A DNA stretch of 64,000 bases from Pseudopithomyces maydicus (taxonomy: Eukaryota > Ascomycota > Dothideomycetes > Pleosporales > Didymosphaeriaceae), in the NCBI GenBank assembly GCA_026873275.1, contig JANTUC010000015.1, forward strand, positions 62,001 through 126,000, written 5' to 3'. The first letter of the stretch is position 1. Each line of letters opens with the position of its first letter. Under the pieces are notes generated by a model, which worked only from the letters and a program-made list of their open reading frames with translations, was not told where the DNA came from and did no database searches. Positions 44,864 to 56,617 of the stretch are shown in pieces. The position numbers and the translations under genes were made by a program.

Positions 44864-46772
44864 CTACATCCTAAACACGCCAAACTTAGTCTCCCTCTCG
44901 ACGCCCAAATTCAGCCCTCCCTGCGCCATCTGCAGCCCCATGCCCAGCACCCTGCGCGTGTGCTCAGGCGGGATGATGCCGTCGTCCCACAGCCGCGCGG
45001 AGCCAAACGTCGCCTCGCTCTCGCGCTCGATGCGCGCCTTGAGCTCGGGGTCGGCCTTCTTGCCGACGGCCTCCATGACGGAGGAGAGCTGCTCCGCGCC
45101 CATGACGGAGGTGCGTGCGTTGGGCCAGGTGAAGAGGAGGCGGGGGGAGAAGGCGCGGCCGCTGGGGGGTGGTTAGTTTGTATAGTTGGTTTGGGGGGTT
45201 GTGAGTTGATGTTGTGATGGGGGGTTTGAGATAGGATAGGGTAGGATAGGGGTGGGAGAGGAAAGGGGAGGGAGAGGGGACGTACCACATGCCGTAGTTG
45301 CCGGCGCCGGCGGAGCTGCCCACGACGACGGTGAACTTGGGGACGTCGACGCAGCTCACGGCTGTCACAAGCTTTGCGCCGTTCTTGGCGATGCCGCCCT
45401 TCTCTGCGTCCTGGCCGACCATGAAGCCGCTGATGTTCTGGAGGTATATGAGTGGGATCTGGCGCTTTCCGCAGAGCTGGACGAAGTGGGCGCCCTTGAG
45501 GGAGGACTCGGAGAAGAGGATGCCGTTGTTCGCCACGATGCCGACGGGGTGACCGTAGATCTTCGCGAAGCCCGTGACGAGCGTGGAGCCGTAGTTTGGC
45601 TTGAACTCTGAGAAGACGGAGCCGTCGACGATGCGGGCGATGATTTCGTGGATGGGGATCTGGCGGCGGAGATTGGTGCCTACGATTCCGGAGAGCTCGG
45701 CGGGGTCGTAGAGGGGTTCTTCGAAGGCGGGTTGCGCGGGGGCGGCGAAGGTCTGCTTGCGGTGCCAGTTGAGGTTGCCGATGCTCCTGCGTGCGAGGAC
45801 GAGCGCGTGGGCGTCGTCGACGGCAAGGTAGTCGGTTACGCCGGAGACTTCGCTGTGGAGTCTGCCGCCTCCGAGATCTTCTGCTGAGACGACCTCGCCT
45901 GTGGCGGCTTTGACGAGGGGTGGGCCGGCAAGGAAGATGTGGCCCTGGCCTTCGACGATGATGCTCTCGTCGCTCATGGACGGGATGTAGGCTCCTCCCG
46001 CGGTACACGGGCCCATGACCACACTGATCTGTGGGATTCCCATGCCCGACATGATAGCTTGGTTGTAGAAGATGCGTCCGAAGTGGTTGACATCGGGAAA
46101 CACATCGGCCTGGTGGGGTAGATTGGCGCCGCCGGAGTCGACGAGGTAGATACACGGGAGGCGGTTTTCTTGCGCGATAGTTTGTGCACGCAGGTGCTTC
46201 TTGACGGTGATGGGGTAGTAAGTTCCGCCTTTGACGGTCGAATCATTGGCGACGATCACGCACTGCACGCCATTCACTGTCCCGACTCCGGTAACGATGC
46301 CGCCCGCCGGGACATCCTCGCCATTGTACATGTCGTATCCGGCCATCTGGCTGAATTCGAGGAAGGGTGTTCCGGGGTCTATCAGCGCTGTGATGCGATC
46401 CCGGACAAGCATCTTGCCGCGCTGGATGTGCTTTGCTCTTGCCTTTTCCGAGCCACCCTGTGCGATCTTTGAATGGAGCTGGTCCAAGGCCTCGGTTGCC
46501 TCGTCCATCTGGCGCTTGTTCTCCAGGAAGTCTTCCGAGCTGGTGTCAACATTGGAGGGCAACACGGACACGGCTTCGGCATGGTGAGCATGTGTGTACG
46601 TTGCAACACCGCGCGAGGCCTGCCTGGGAAGGGAAACGGTCTGGAAGCGCGGTGAAGGGTGTGAAAAGGGCTGGATGAGACGGCATTGCGATTGTGTGCG
46701 GAGAACGGTGGAGGGCCGAATGGAATGTTTGAGCAGTGTGAGTGCCTCGCGGGAGGGCGCCTTCGGGGCCAT
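44864..46772 (-). CDS. mccB: methylcrotonoyl-CoA carboxylase beta subunit, mitochondrial
   Basis: Exon 1 is 46772-45286 and exon 2 is 45161-44864; the 124-bp intron splits a Cys codon in GMC-GRAFSPRLLFTW. The product has 594 residues. The N-terminus is basic and Ser-rich, a mitochondrial import sequence. The carboxyltransferase domain is clear: FLEFSQMAGYDMYNGEDVPA, NDSTVKGGTYYPITVKKH, CIYLVDSGGANLPHQADVFP, MGPCTAGGAYIPSMSDES, ISGFMVGQDAEKGGIAKNGA and a C-terminal TRRVLGMGLQM. With the biotin-bearing alpha subunit (not in this window) it carboxylates 3-methylcrotonoyl-CoA in leucine breakdown. Both acyl-CoA and carboxybiotin Gly-rich sites look intact. Confidence 0.95.
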
Positions 46773-47623
46773 TGTGAGAGCTGTCTACAGCTTGCAACTA
46801 CACGACGAACGCCGGGGGATTGGTTGCACAAGTCACTGCCAGGAAGACGCAGAAAAGTGCGGAGCTTGTGGAGAAACACCGCAGGTCGTACCGCGGCTGA
46901 GGAGACAAGCTGGGGTTGGGTGAGCCGCCTGTAGCCGCACGGCCAACGTCAGTGGTGCAGGGTGGAGAGGACGCGCTAGTGCCTGAATAGGCAGGTACGC
47001 TAGAGCCGTTCCCGAGGTCCGCTAGTTCTACACTACTTTCTACCTACGTATACTGCGGACGAGATAGTAGGAACAATAGAATAAGTATTAAAAGCCTGTA
47101 TTAACTTATTATGTTATTAGTTCCTTGCTCAGCATTTCTGCGGCATGGAATCAACATACATGAATAAAACCGGCGCAAAAGAATTAATTCCAAACATCGA
47201 CACTGAACTAACACAAGAAAATATTCCTCATGATTCCTACACCACAAGATATGCCTACAATCTAATATAGTAATAGAATAAATATCATGCATTTTTGACC
47301 TACGCCCTCACAATCGAGCATACCAGTCAAGACAGTGCCCTCACGAGAAGCATTCCAACACCCACCCAACAAATCTCCTACCACACCTCTTTAACATCTT
47401 CAAAACACTTCCCCCGGACAGTCCCATGGAAGACTACGAACCCTTAGCTTATATACGGGCTAGACTACACATGTTCAATACTACGATAGGGGGAATCAGC
47501 GCCAAACATTATTCGTACTATATATAATATGGGTGCTAACAGCTGCCTACACAATCGTGCCTGACTAGATCACCTCAACTTTTTCGAGTTTAAGCAGATG
47601 AATACGGAATGTGGGATTATAGT

Positions 47624-47624
47624 C

Positions 47625-47657
<33 letters not shown>

Positions 47658-47658
47658 G
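47624..47658. repeat. (CAGA)n microsatellite
   Basis: About nine perfect tetranucleotide copies. Confidence 0.95.
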
Positions 47659-48013
47659 CCAGCTAGCCAGTACGTACGTACATACGTAGATAATACAGTT
47701 ATCGAATCGTATCGTATCGTATCCTTCCAAGTGTCCTCCCTTGCCCTACATCCATTCTCCCCACCGCTCCGCTCCGCTTCGCTTCTCCACGCAACTCAGC
47801 ACAACACAACACAACACATGATCCACCGGGTCAATGTTTACATACATTTGCATTGCATTGCTCTGCTTTAGCTTCGCCAATTTGCTCTGCCCTGCGGAAC
47901 CCCTCTCTGCACCACCACTACCACCACCACTCACCACCACCACCACCCCGGCACCGCTCCGCTTTTACCGCACTGAGTATTTCCCCCGCGCACCGCACCG
48001 CTGGTAGAATATA

Positions 48014-48046
48014 CATGTATGTATGTATGTAAGTATGTATGTATGA
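48014..48046. repeat. (TATG)n microsatellite with one interruption
   Basis: Tandem TATG units interrupted by one AAG; a CCATCC tract follows at 48053-48068. Confidence 0.9.
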
Positions 48047-48503
48047 GCACCACTCCATCCATCCATCCGAATGAATTTATACGAATTTTCGTCGCCGTGC
48101 CATGCCGTGCCATGCCATGCCGTGCCGTGCTATCCCGTCCCGTCCCGCCCCATACATACATACTGCCCGGCCACCGATCGAATCGGACCACAGCCCATCC
48201 ACGATGCAGCGATGGAGAGACGAAGCCCCGTATACACACCTGCACCGTAGTCTTCACGTGATTTGTGAAAAGCCCTGGAGAAGGAAAAAGAAAAAATTGG
48301 ACGATAGGAAATTCGTGTGTGCAAATTCGGCGGTGTTGGAGGGGCCTCTGTGGCCCAGTTTGTCTCTGTCTCTCCTCCCCACACACATAAGGAAGAAAGA
48401 TGGAAAGATAGGTAGGTAGAGAGAGACAAACAGGGAGAGTGAACCATCATCCCACCCCCAGCAACAGCAAAGCAACGCAAAGCCCGAAAAAGAGAAGATT
48501 GTT

Positions 48504-48520
48504 AAAAAAAAAAAAAAAAA
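48504..48520. repeat. 17-base A homopolymer
   Basis: Uninterrupted A run, upstream (plus sense) of the sho1 stop; on the minus strand it is a T run in the sho1 3' region. Confidence 0.95.
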
Positions 48521-48637
48521 GAGGCAATGACAACAAGATGGGGTAATCGATAGAAAAGAAGCAACAAGGACAAAAGTTGTCCGACTTTGGAATTAGAAAA
48601 CAAGAGACCGAAGGATAAAGAAAAAAAGTTGTTGCAC

Positions 48638-48669
48638 CCAGTCCAGTCCAGTCCAGTCCAGTCCAGTCC
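48638..48669. repeat. (CCAGT)n pentanucleotide repeat
   Basis: About six copies immediately downstream of the sho1 stop codon (minus sense), probably within its 3' untranslated region. Confidence 0.95.
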
Positions 48670-48671
48670 CC

Positions 48672-49845
48672 TTACAACAAAATCAGATAATTACTCGGCG
48701 CAATGCCCGTCTCGCCATTCGGCTTCTTCGCCTGCCACCACCGCCCGCTCACGTCGCTGACCTCGAGGATGTCGTGCTTGGCGAAGGAAATCTCGTTGGC
48801 GTCGTCGGGGTTCGCCTCGTAGCTGTAGATGGCCTTTGCGCGGTACGGATACTCGACCTCGTTGGTCTGCGGCGGCGGCATCTGCGAGTCGTCCTGGAGG
48901 CCGGCGCCGAAGCGGGCGGTGCTGCCGCGGGTGTCGTTTTGGGCGCCTGCGGGGCCGCCGGGGTAGCCGGAGACGGGGGACGACGTCTCGAAGCCGTTGA
49001 GCTGGGCGGAGGTGTAGAGCTGGGGTTGGGGCGCGAGGGAGGAGGGGTTGTAGGGGGCTGGGTGGACATTTGGCGGGAGGAGTGCGGGTGCGGGGAGTCT
49101 TTGTGGAGGGCGTACGAGTCGACGAAGGTGCGGTGGGAGGCTTGGGGTTGGGAGCCGTAGTAGAAGACCCAGACGATCTGGGGGATGTCAGTGGTGGACT
49201 CTATCACACACACACACACATCTCTCTCTCTCTTCAGGTATGTATGCGTGGGTGTTCATGTGTATGCGTGGTGCCGGGGGGTTTGGTGCTACATACCGCG
49301 ATCATAGACAGCAAGATGAAGCCCGCAGCGGCGCCCTCGTTGGCAGCGACCGGCGAGTACAGCAACGCATTGACAGCCGACGACGAAAGCACGATGCCCG
49401 CAGCGGTGAAGCCGACAATCTGTCCACCTCGTCAGTTACCCGCGGACCCAAAACCAAAACATGCGCACGCCAACCTACCGCAACATGGTACGTCCGCTCC
49501 GAGTCGCTCGCAACCGTCACGCTCACGCCCACAATGCTAAACAGCATGTACACCAGGGTCCACCAGGCAAACGGCGGCACGCGCTCCTTGGGGTTCGCAC
49601 GCAGGGCGCTGAGGATGGAGCTCACAAAGGCAATGACCCATGCCAGCTGGAGGGGACGTGGTTAGCATCGGAGCCGGTCGCTCGTGGGCGGGGAGACGGA
49701 GGAGTCGCGTGCTTACCAGACCGATGGAGGTGGTGGCCAGCGCAAAAGGGTTGCCGAAGATGCGGCCGAGCGAGAAGGAAGTCCGCTGGCCGTGGCCGTA
49801 TCCGTTTTCCATCTTGTTGAGCGACGGCGAGCCGTATTGGGGCAT
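48672..49845 (-). CDS. sho1: Sho1 osmosensor (four TM helices + SH3; one frameshift in this sequence)
   Basis: Exons on the minus strand: 49845-49717, 49646-49479, 49419-49297, 49177-48672; about 308 residues after one correction. The order is Sho1: a short N-terminus (MENGYGHGQRTSFSLGRIFG), four membrane helices (FALATTSIGLLAWVIAFVS, FAWWTLVYMLFSIVGVSVTV, IVGFTAAGIVLSSSAVNALL, AAAGFILLSMIAIVWVFYYG), a Pro/Ser linker, and a C-terminal SH3 domain (AKAIYSYEANPDDANEISF, GRWWQAKKPNGETGIAPSNY). Sho1 sits in the plasma membrane and links osmotic stress to the HOG MAPK pathway by binding Pbs2 through its SH3. The linker reads in the wrong frame until about 49075, where one extra C (minus sense) restores LYTSAQLNGFETSSPVSGYP and the SH3 frame. 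The third intron (119 bp) contains CA and TC microsatellites. Confidence 0.9.
49205..49233. repeat. (CA)n-(TC)n microsatellite in a sho1 intron
   Basis: About eight CA units followed by about six TC units, inside the intron 49178-49296. Confidence 0.9.
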
Positions 49846-52319
49846 GTATGGTTATGTGTGCGGTGTGGTCGGTGGTTGGTGGTTGGTGGTTGTGGGCTGG
49901 GCGGGCGGGGACAAGGGAGCGACGACGACGGGGAGGAAGGAGCGACGGAGAGGGCGGAGTGCGACGGTCGGCCGAGGCGACGACGAGTTGTCTGGGTGAT
50001 GGTGCGTGTATGGCCGTGGTATGGGTGCGCGAAGTCGTGTCTAACCGGAGACGCTGACGAGGCGATGCGATGGAGTTGAGAGACCGACTGGCAAGGCAAG
50101 CAGCAGGCCGGCGCTCAGTCTTCCTTTCAGGCGGGTGCCCGGCTCGTGTCGCGGGCGGTGTGTATGTGGTGCGCAGCGAGACGTCCTCCTGGAAACTAGC
50201 AACGAGTCGCTGTGGTCGAAACGTATTAATTATTTCTTTCGCTCTCTCGCTCGCTCGCTCTGGCACGTTGGTCTTTGTCAGTGAGAAGAGCAGGCCTTCA
50301 CGACGCATGCAATGCAGTGGACAAGCGGGCTTCTGGGCTGGCCTCAACGGCGCGGGCCCTTGGTTTCAAATGCGGGCTAGTCCGCAAAGGCGGCCGTCTC
50401 GCGCGGGTGATTGGCCCGACGGCGGTCCAGCGCACAAGGAGGCGCCCAAGGCCCAGACAAGGACGCTCAGATTAGCAGCACGTCAGCCCCGTGGATCCAA
50501 TCCACACCCCCGTACCCGCACCTTGCCAGACCTAGGTACCGCTGGGCGACGCCTTGGGAGCGAGCAGGTCCAGCACACGCACGCAGACAAAGCAGCCGAA
50601 CACCTGCACGACACTCCACAGACATGGACCACCCTCCTTCAACCAACCATCTCTCCATCCATCATCCATTCATCGACAGTTGACTCAATCTCCTCCATCC
50701 CCTCTCCCTTGTTTCACCCACCCCCGCCAATCCAATCCCTCGTTAATAACCATCCATTGTCTCGACTCTCTCCAGGTGCCAGCGTTCCACCTCCAAACCG
50801 CAATCCATCTCAAATTAAGCTAATCTCCTTGCGAGCCGCTTTTTTATCCACCACGCCATGTGGTGCGGTGCCGAGCGGTGCGGTGCCTGGCTAAATGGGG
50901 TGGGTCCCAAGCATGCATGCAGGCTGGGAGCACCGCGCGGCAGGTGGTCGGATCGGATCGGATCGGCGGAGGGAGGTCCGTTTTTCTTTACCAAGTTGGG
51001 TGATCGTTATGTAAGACTGTATGTTTGTGTGGTAGGTTTGATGGTTTGTAAGTAGGTGGATAGTAGGTGGATTATTTGCTTGACGCTGGGAATGTGCAGA
51101 TGCAGGTCGTGTGCGCAGCGTAGGTACGCGTATACTGGTGAGGCTGTGGTGGCACGAGGTGTGCAGGTGTTCTCACATCAGCGTGCTAGTATCGCTAGTG
51201 TAGGTACTGTATATTTCGTCCAACAAGCGTTGGGATGGATGGGTTCGGAGTGTCTACTGTTGGTGACATGCCACCTCCATCTGTTCATTTATACGCCTTG
51301 ATTGTCCGTAGATTCATACACGCATCCATCTAGACATACATGCAATTCTACACGTTGCCAATACATACACACGACACCCAATTCCACAGTACACACGTAG
51401 ATCAAGTTCAGCACCGCCGCCACCACGTGCCTTCCCCGTCCCACCCCTCCACTCCTCCCACCGGAACCTCACCCCTCCGCCCACCTACCCTACCCTACCC
51501 TACCTCTCTCCCCATCCTCGCCCATCCTTGCCCGTTCCCACGCTCACACCCACGTCCACTGCCTCGCCTCAGCTGTATCCGAGACGCACGTGAAACAGGC
51601 ACCGATTGTGACGGCGACAGAAGGGAAAACAAAGTTTGCAGGTATTTGTATTCCTAAGCACATCCCTACGTACATAGATATGCAGGTACGGCGTGAATTG
51701 GGTATGACGAGCGGCTACGTGTGGACGGGGTGTGGATGTGGTGGGCTTGGCGGGTGGTGCGAGGTGGTTCTGCGGGTGTGGGGTGATGGGATGGGATGGG
51801 ACGGGGGTGGTGCGGGTGTATATTGCAAATCATTTACAGTACATACATGCATATTTTACATGCGGGGAAAATTGGTGGTTGGCGGTGCGAAGGGGAAGAG
51901 GATTGGATGGACGGGACTTGGATGGGTATGTATGTATGTATTTCGTCTGTTTGTGTGGCCGCCGCTGTGTGCTGCCTTCTATGTATATCCTCCAACGGGT
52001 ATCATGCATTCGTCCCTCGCGGCGCGCCGTTCCAGCTCCACGGCCCGGCCGATGCCATCGCGTGTCAACGGCTGTCCCTCGTTCAACGCCCAGTGAGCCG
52101 CGACATTTGAAACCGCCACCGACGGTCGGCATAGCGCGTCGCCTCGGTGACGTCCTTTTACTCAGCGCGTGCATGTGTATGTGCCGTGCTGTATGCAGGA
52201 GACATCTGCGGAGCACCCACCATCCGCATCGCTCTCACACAGCCCATGACTCTACGCATGCATCCCTCCATCCATCCAAACTCCCAGCATCACGCCAAGC
52301 CCTCAATCCCCAACCCGCA
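49846..52319. other. 2.5-kb intergenic region, low complexity
   Basis: sho1 promoter side and the 3' side of the RO10-like gene. Long GC-rich frames on both strands (for example 50070-50894) translate to low-complexity Arg/Pro/Ser sequence and show no domain. Short tandem tracts include TCGCTCGCTC near 50245, GATCG near 50950, a CCCTA-type tract near 51488 and TATG near 51931. No gene is called. Confidence 0.55.
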
Positions 52320-52994
52320 TCACACCCTCTCCTCTTCCTCCTCTTTCTCCTGCCTCACCCTAAACTCCCGCCTCCCCACATCCTTCTGCACCTCGAGCAG
52401 CCTCCCCTGCCACTCGGTCCAGCAGCGCGCCGCGCCCAGGAACTGCACCTGCTTGACGCGCTGCACCAGCAGGCCGCTGCGCTTCCTCAGCTCGCTGATC
52501 TTGAGCGCCTGCTGCAGGTGGGCGTCCTCGGCCTCGGCGATGCGCGGCAGCAGCTGCGCCAGGCGCGTGAAGCCGTCCGTGGAGGGGATCTGCTGGTCCT
52601 CGAGGGCCTTGAGCTGCGAGGCTGTGGTCGCGAACTGCGGGGCGCGGTCGACGACGACGGTGGCTTTTTCGTCGGCGGTGAGCGGCGCGGTGGGGGTGGT
52701 GTCCGGCGGAGGGGTGAGGAGGTCGCGGTGCTTGGATACTGGAGGGGGTAATCAGTGGGTGTGGAGTGCGTGGAGGCGGGAGGGGTGGTGCGTACGTAGG
52801 TGCCGGGCGTCGTCGAGGAGGGCCGTCTTGGTCGAGAGCTCGGCGAGGGCCTTTTCCAATCGGTGCATGCGCTCTGTGACTGTCCTGGGCTTCTCGTCGG
52901 CCGCGTGCTTGCTGCCCAGGACGTACTCCAGGCGGCTGAGGCGCGACTCGAGGAGGGCAAAGGTGAAGAGCACCGCCTCGTCGTACTCGTCCAT
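52320..52994 (-). CDS. dynactin p24 / nuclear distribution RO10-like protein
   Basis: Exon 1 is 52994-52796 and exon 2 is 52738-52320 with a 57-bp intron (GTACGC..CCAG); 205 residues. The start MDEYDEAVLFTFALLESRLS, then RLEYVLG, is the conserved opening of fungal RO10/Ldb18-type proteins, the p24 (DCTN3) subunit of dynactin. The rest is almost wholly coiled-coil: RMHRLEKALAELSTKTALLD, LKALEDQQIPSTDGFTRLAQ and QALKISELRKRSGLLVQRVK, ending in a Glu-rich tail. The subunit sits in the dynactin shoulder and supports dynein-driven nuclear movement. The assignment rests on the N-terminal motif, length and coiled coils, so it is less certain than the enzymes here. It is divergent from the transporter at 53357. 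Confidence 0.7.
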
Positions 52995-53356
52995 GGCGGG
53001 GCGGTCGTCGGTCGATCAATCGGTCGTCTCGTCTCTCCGCAATGTTTACATGGTGTCGGTCTGGCGGCGTGGATCCACCCACCTGGGGAGGGCTCTCAGT
53101 GCACACTAGCGCGGCTCCTCGGGGCCAAGCGCCAACCAGACGGCAGCCAGCCCAGCCCTACCGCCGCCGCACGTCGTCGGTCAGCACGAGCGCCTGCACT
53201 GCCCAAGTGTCCACGAGGTCCTTAATTTCACAACCCCGAAAGTCGCAATTCCGAGCACTGAGCCCCGTCCCATCCGCCCACATACCCACCGCAACCGACC
53301 AGAATATCCTTTCGCATGTCTGCGCCATACGAGTAGACGCAGGCTCTGGGGCAAGC
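52995..53356. promoter_or_regulatory. 362-bp divergent promoter
   Basis: Shared upstream region of the RO10-like gene (minus) and the AVT transporter (plus); no other feature seen. Confidence 0.55.
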
Positions 53357-55019
53357 ATGGCTGGCTACGCGGCTATCGGTCCTGAACCGAACGATAACGA
53401 TCCCATGTCCTCGAGCACAGGCTCGCTGCGCGGACGGAGGTACGACATGTCTGGTCTATTGGATGCGAGCGTCGTGCGCTGACCATGTACACGGCAGGCG
53501 GGGGAGAGGCAAGACGCAGAGCGGACACCACGGCCAGGCAACATGGATATCGAGCGTTATCAACCTGGTCAACACCAGTACTTGCACCCCGCGGCCACGC
53601 ACGCGACCACACAGGCTGATGGGAAACAGTTCTCGGCGCTGGGCTGCTCGCCATGCCCTCTGCCCTCTCCAAGATGGGCATCTTCCTGGGCATCTTCGTC
53701 ATCGCCTGGGCCGGCTTGACCGCCGGCTTCGGCCTGTATCTCCAGACGAGGTGCGCGCGATATGTCGACCGCGGACACGTCTCGTTCGCTGCCCTGTCGC
53801 AGCTGACGTACCCGAACCTCTCGATCCTCTTCGATGCCGCCATCGCGATAAAATGCTTTGGTGTGGCCGTGAGCTACCTCATCATCATCGGAGACCTGAT
53901 GCCTAGGGTCGTCGTGGGGTTTGCGCCCCAGGCGGGAGACACTGCCTTCTTGGTGGATAGGCAGTTCTGGATCACGGCTTTCATGTGCGTCTGATGCCCC
54001 CAGAGACGAATCATGGCTAACAGCATCACCGCAGGCTCGTCGTCATCCCCCTCTCGTTCCTCCGCCGCCTCGACTCCCTCAAGTACACCTCCGTCATCGC
54101 CCTCTTCTCCATTGCCTACCTCGTCATCCTCGTCGTAGCCCACTACCTCAAAGGCGACACGCTCGCCGACCGCGGCCCCGTCCGCGTCTTCCAGTGGTCG
54201 GGTCCCGTCTCCGCCCTCGCCGCCTTCCCCGTCATCGTCTTCGCCTACACATGCCACCAAAACATGTTCTCCATCCTCAACGAGATCTCCGACAACTCGC
54301 ACTTCCGCACGACGTCGGTCATCTTCGCGTCCATCGGCGGCGCCTGCGCCCTCTACATCCTCACCGGCATCACGGGCTACCTCTCCTACGGCGACAACAT
54401 CACCGGCAACATCGTCATGATGTACCCCACCGCCGCGGCCTCCACCATCGGCCGCCTCGCCATCGTCATCCTCGTCATGTTCAGCTACCCGCTGCAGATC
54501 CACCCGTGCCGCGCCAGCATCGACGCCTGCCTCAAGTGGCGCCCGCGGCGCGCCTCCCCCGACGCCTCCGACCCGAGCCCCAGCCGCGCCAACCTGCTCA
54601 GCGGCCCGTCTGCGAAGCGCCGCGCCGCAGAGATGTCGGACCTGCGCTTCGCCCTCATCTCCACGGCGCTCATCGTGCTGTCCTTCATCACCGCCATGAC
54701 CGTCTCCTCGCTCGAGAAGGTGCTCGCCTACGTCGGCTCCACGGGGAGCACGACCATCTCGTTCATCCTGCCGGGCCTGTTCTACTACAAGATTTCGGAT
54801 CCGGACTCGGAGCATCATCAGAAGTTGGTCAAGGACGAGGACGACGAGGATGAGTTTGACAGTGCGGATGCGGAGGGGTACGTCATGAGCGATGCGCACA
54901 AGAGCCGGAATTGGAGGCGGGGGTTGTTGCGGCAGCTTAGTTTGGGGCTGGCGGTATATGGCGCGTGTGTGATGGTGACGTGTTTGGTGACGAATACGTT
55001 TCTGGTGGCGGCGCATTGA
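53357..55019 (+). CDS. vacuolar amino-acid transporter, AVT/AAAP family
   Basis: Four exons: 53357-53439, 53498-53577, 53630-53984, 54035-55019; 500 residues with every junction in frame. The N-terminal cytosolic tail leads to SSVINLVNTILGAGLLAMPS, the hallmark first helix of the AAAP family, then SALSKMGIFLGIFVIAWAG, KCFGVAVSYLIIIGDLMP, FPVIVFAYTCHQNMFSILNE and YLSYGDNITGNIVMMYP. The closest yeast relatives by these motifs are Avt5/Avt6/Avt7, which move amino acids across the vacuolar membrane. The acidic loop DEDDEDEFDSADAEG lies between late helices. The intron splitting the ILGAG motif (53578-53629) was placed by that conserved sequence. No frameshift is needed. Confidence 0.92.
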
Positions 55020-55686
55020 GAGGTGGGCAGAAGAGTGGGTGAGTGAGTGGGTGGAAGGGGTGAATGTGGTGCGTCGTAGTGTGATTTTACATCGTCTTCT
55101 CTGTTTTCGCATTACGGCATTGCGAGGGCGTTTTTCCACTCCGCGGGCATTGGGCGTTTTCGGCAAGGATTTAGGTTTCCATGTACATGGTTGGGTTGGA
55201 TGGGATAGCGGTGGTAAACCAAGCAAGGCAGAAACGAAAGGAAGGAAACGAAAGGCAAGGAAAGGCAAGATTGCGATGGCTAGATGTGGTGGTGTTGTAC
55301 ATATTGGATAATTTTTCTTTTTACATTGCAGAAGCAAATAAGCAAGCAAATGGCCAAGCGATTCCCATCTTATGAACGCCGGGTGATGCAATACAGCGGT
55401 ATACGTACACTGCTCCATGGCTTGGTGTCTCTCCCTCTCTCTCTTTCGCTCTCCGGATAAGCGTCTCCATCGTACACGGCGCAACGGGCGTGAGTTGATG
55501 TTTCCGACGCATGCATCGTATCGTTCTCTCCTTCCATCCCGTCCCTCTCCTGCCTCAACCCTCTTTCTCTCATCCATCCCTCTACCCCTCTCTCCAAACA
55601 CACACCCTCCCTCTTTCCACACCCCAATCATCTTCCTCTTCCTCTTCCTCTTCCTCTCCCTTTCTCAGCCCTCCTCCCCAGCCCCC
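55020..55686. other. intergenic region between convergent genes
   Basis: 3' flanks of the AVT-type transporter and bS16m genes, with a CCTCTTCCTC-type tract near 55628-55662. Frames here are low complexity; no gene seen. Confidence 0.6.
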
Positions 55687-56192
55687 CTAAGCCTCCTTCC
55701 CCTCGGCCACCAAACTCCTCGCCGCACTCTCCCTCCTGACAGCCTTCCCAGTGACCTCGCCCACCCTGAACCGCGGCTCCAGGATCCCCACCATGCTCAG
55801 CAGCCGCCACGCCGTGTCGCTCGGCTGCGCGCCCACGCCGACCCAGTACCGCGCGCGCGACACGTCGAGCTGGATGTCCTTCCACGGGCGGGCGTTGGTC
55901 GAGCCCGGGGCGGCGCCCGCGGCGTCGGGTCGTACGTCCCTAGGACTTCGAGGGGGCGGGAGGAGCGCGCGGTGCTGTTAGGGGGAAGTTAGTGGGGTGT
56001 TTGGGGGGAGGATTGGGGGAGGAGGGTGGGAGGGGGAAGATGGGAGAGGGAATGATGAGAGAGGGAAAGATGGGAGAGGGATGGGATGATGGGGCGGCGA
56101 GACGGCGCGACGTACCGGGCGTGCGCGACGACAATGTTGTAAAAAGGCGAGTGCTTTTTGCCGAAGCGCGCGAGGCGGATGCGGAGGACCAT
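55687..56192 (-). CDS. mrps16: mitochondrial small-subunit ribosomal protein bS16m (one frameshift in this sequence)
   Basis: Exon 1 is 56192-56116 and exon 2 is 55974-55687 with a 141-bp intron; about 121 residues after correction. The first exon encodes MVLRIRLARFGKKHSPFYNI and VVAHAR, the conserved bS16 opening. Exon 2 begins TARSSRPLEVLGTYDPTP, the next conserved block, and later gives NARPWKDIQLDVSRARYWVG and GAQPSDTAWRLLSMVGILEP. These two blocks lie in different frames; one missing base at about 55905-55930 explains it. A splice at 55931 would stay in frame but delete the conserved LGTYDP block, so I prefer the frameshift reading. The protein belongs to the mitoribosome small subunit near the decoding region. 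Confidence 0.85.
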
Positions 56193-56617
56193 TTTGGATC
56201 TTGGTCGGGTGCGATGTGGTGATGGCGCGTGGAGGTGCGGTGCGGTGCGGTGGTGCGGTGATGCGCGGAGGTGCTGCACTTTTTGGCCGGGGTTGAGCCG
56301 GGGGGTGTGATTGGCTGGTTGGGGAGGGAAGTAGGGTGGATGCTTGGACCTTGGTTATCTGGGCTGTAGGTGAATATGATGGGGAAATTTCTGAGGGCAT
56401 AAATAGGGATTGGAACTTTAGAGGTTGTGTTTATTTTCTGCTTCTTTCTGAAATGTGCGTGGTTGTACGTGATGCGACTTTCAGAGACCCTGGGGCGGAT
56501 TAGGTGAGGGTCCACGGTCGTTGCACACATGATGTAATTCCAATAACGTATAAAACGGAGCGGCTTTGCGACTGCACGATTTATCTTATCTCAACACATA
56601 GTAAGGAACTGTCAAAC
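56193..56617. promoter_or_regulatory. divergent promoter between bS16m and hydrate epimerase
   Basis: 425 bp shared upstream region; GGTGCGGT short repeats at 56235-56262; no other gene. Confidence 0.5.

Larger units (their letters stand above)
46773..48671. other. intergenic region rich in simple repeats
   Basis: mccB promoter followed by the long 3' side of sho1. From 47.6 kb it is a mosaic of microsatellites: (CAGA)n, ATCGT, ACAAC, CCACCA, (TATG)n, CCATC and GCCAT, a 17-base A run and CCAGT. No gene is seen. Confidence 0.65.

Noticed and set aside
50070..50894. 274-codon frame in GC-rich sequence
   Set aside because: Low-complexity translation, overlapping frames on both strands, no motif.
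55931..56115. Alternative acceptor for bS16m that stays in frame without correction
   Set aside because: It deletes the conserved RPLEVLGTYDP block that is plainly encoded just upstream.
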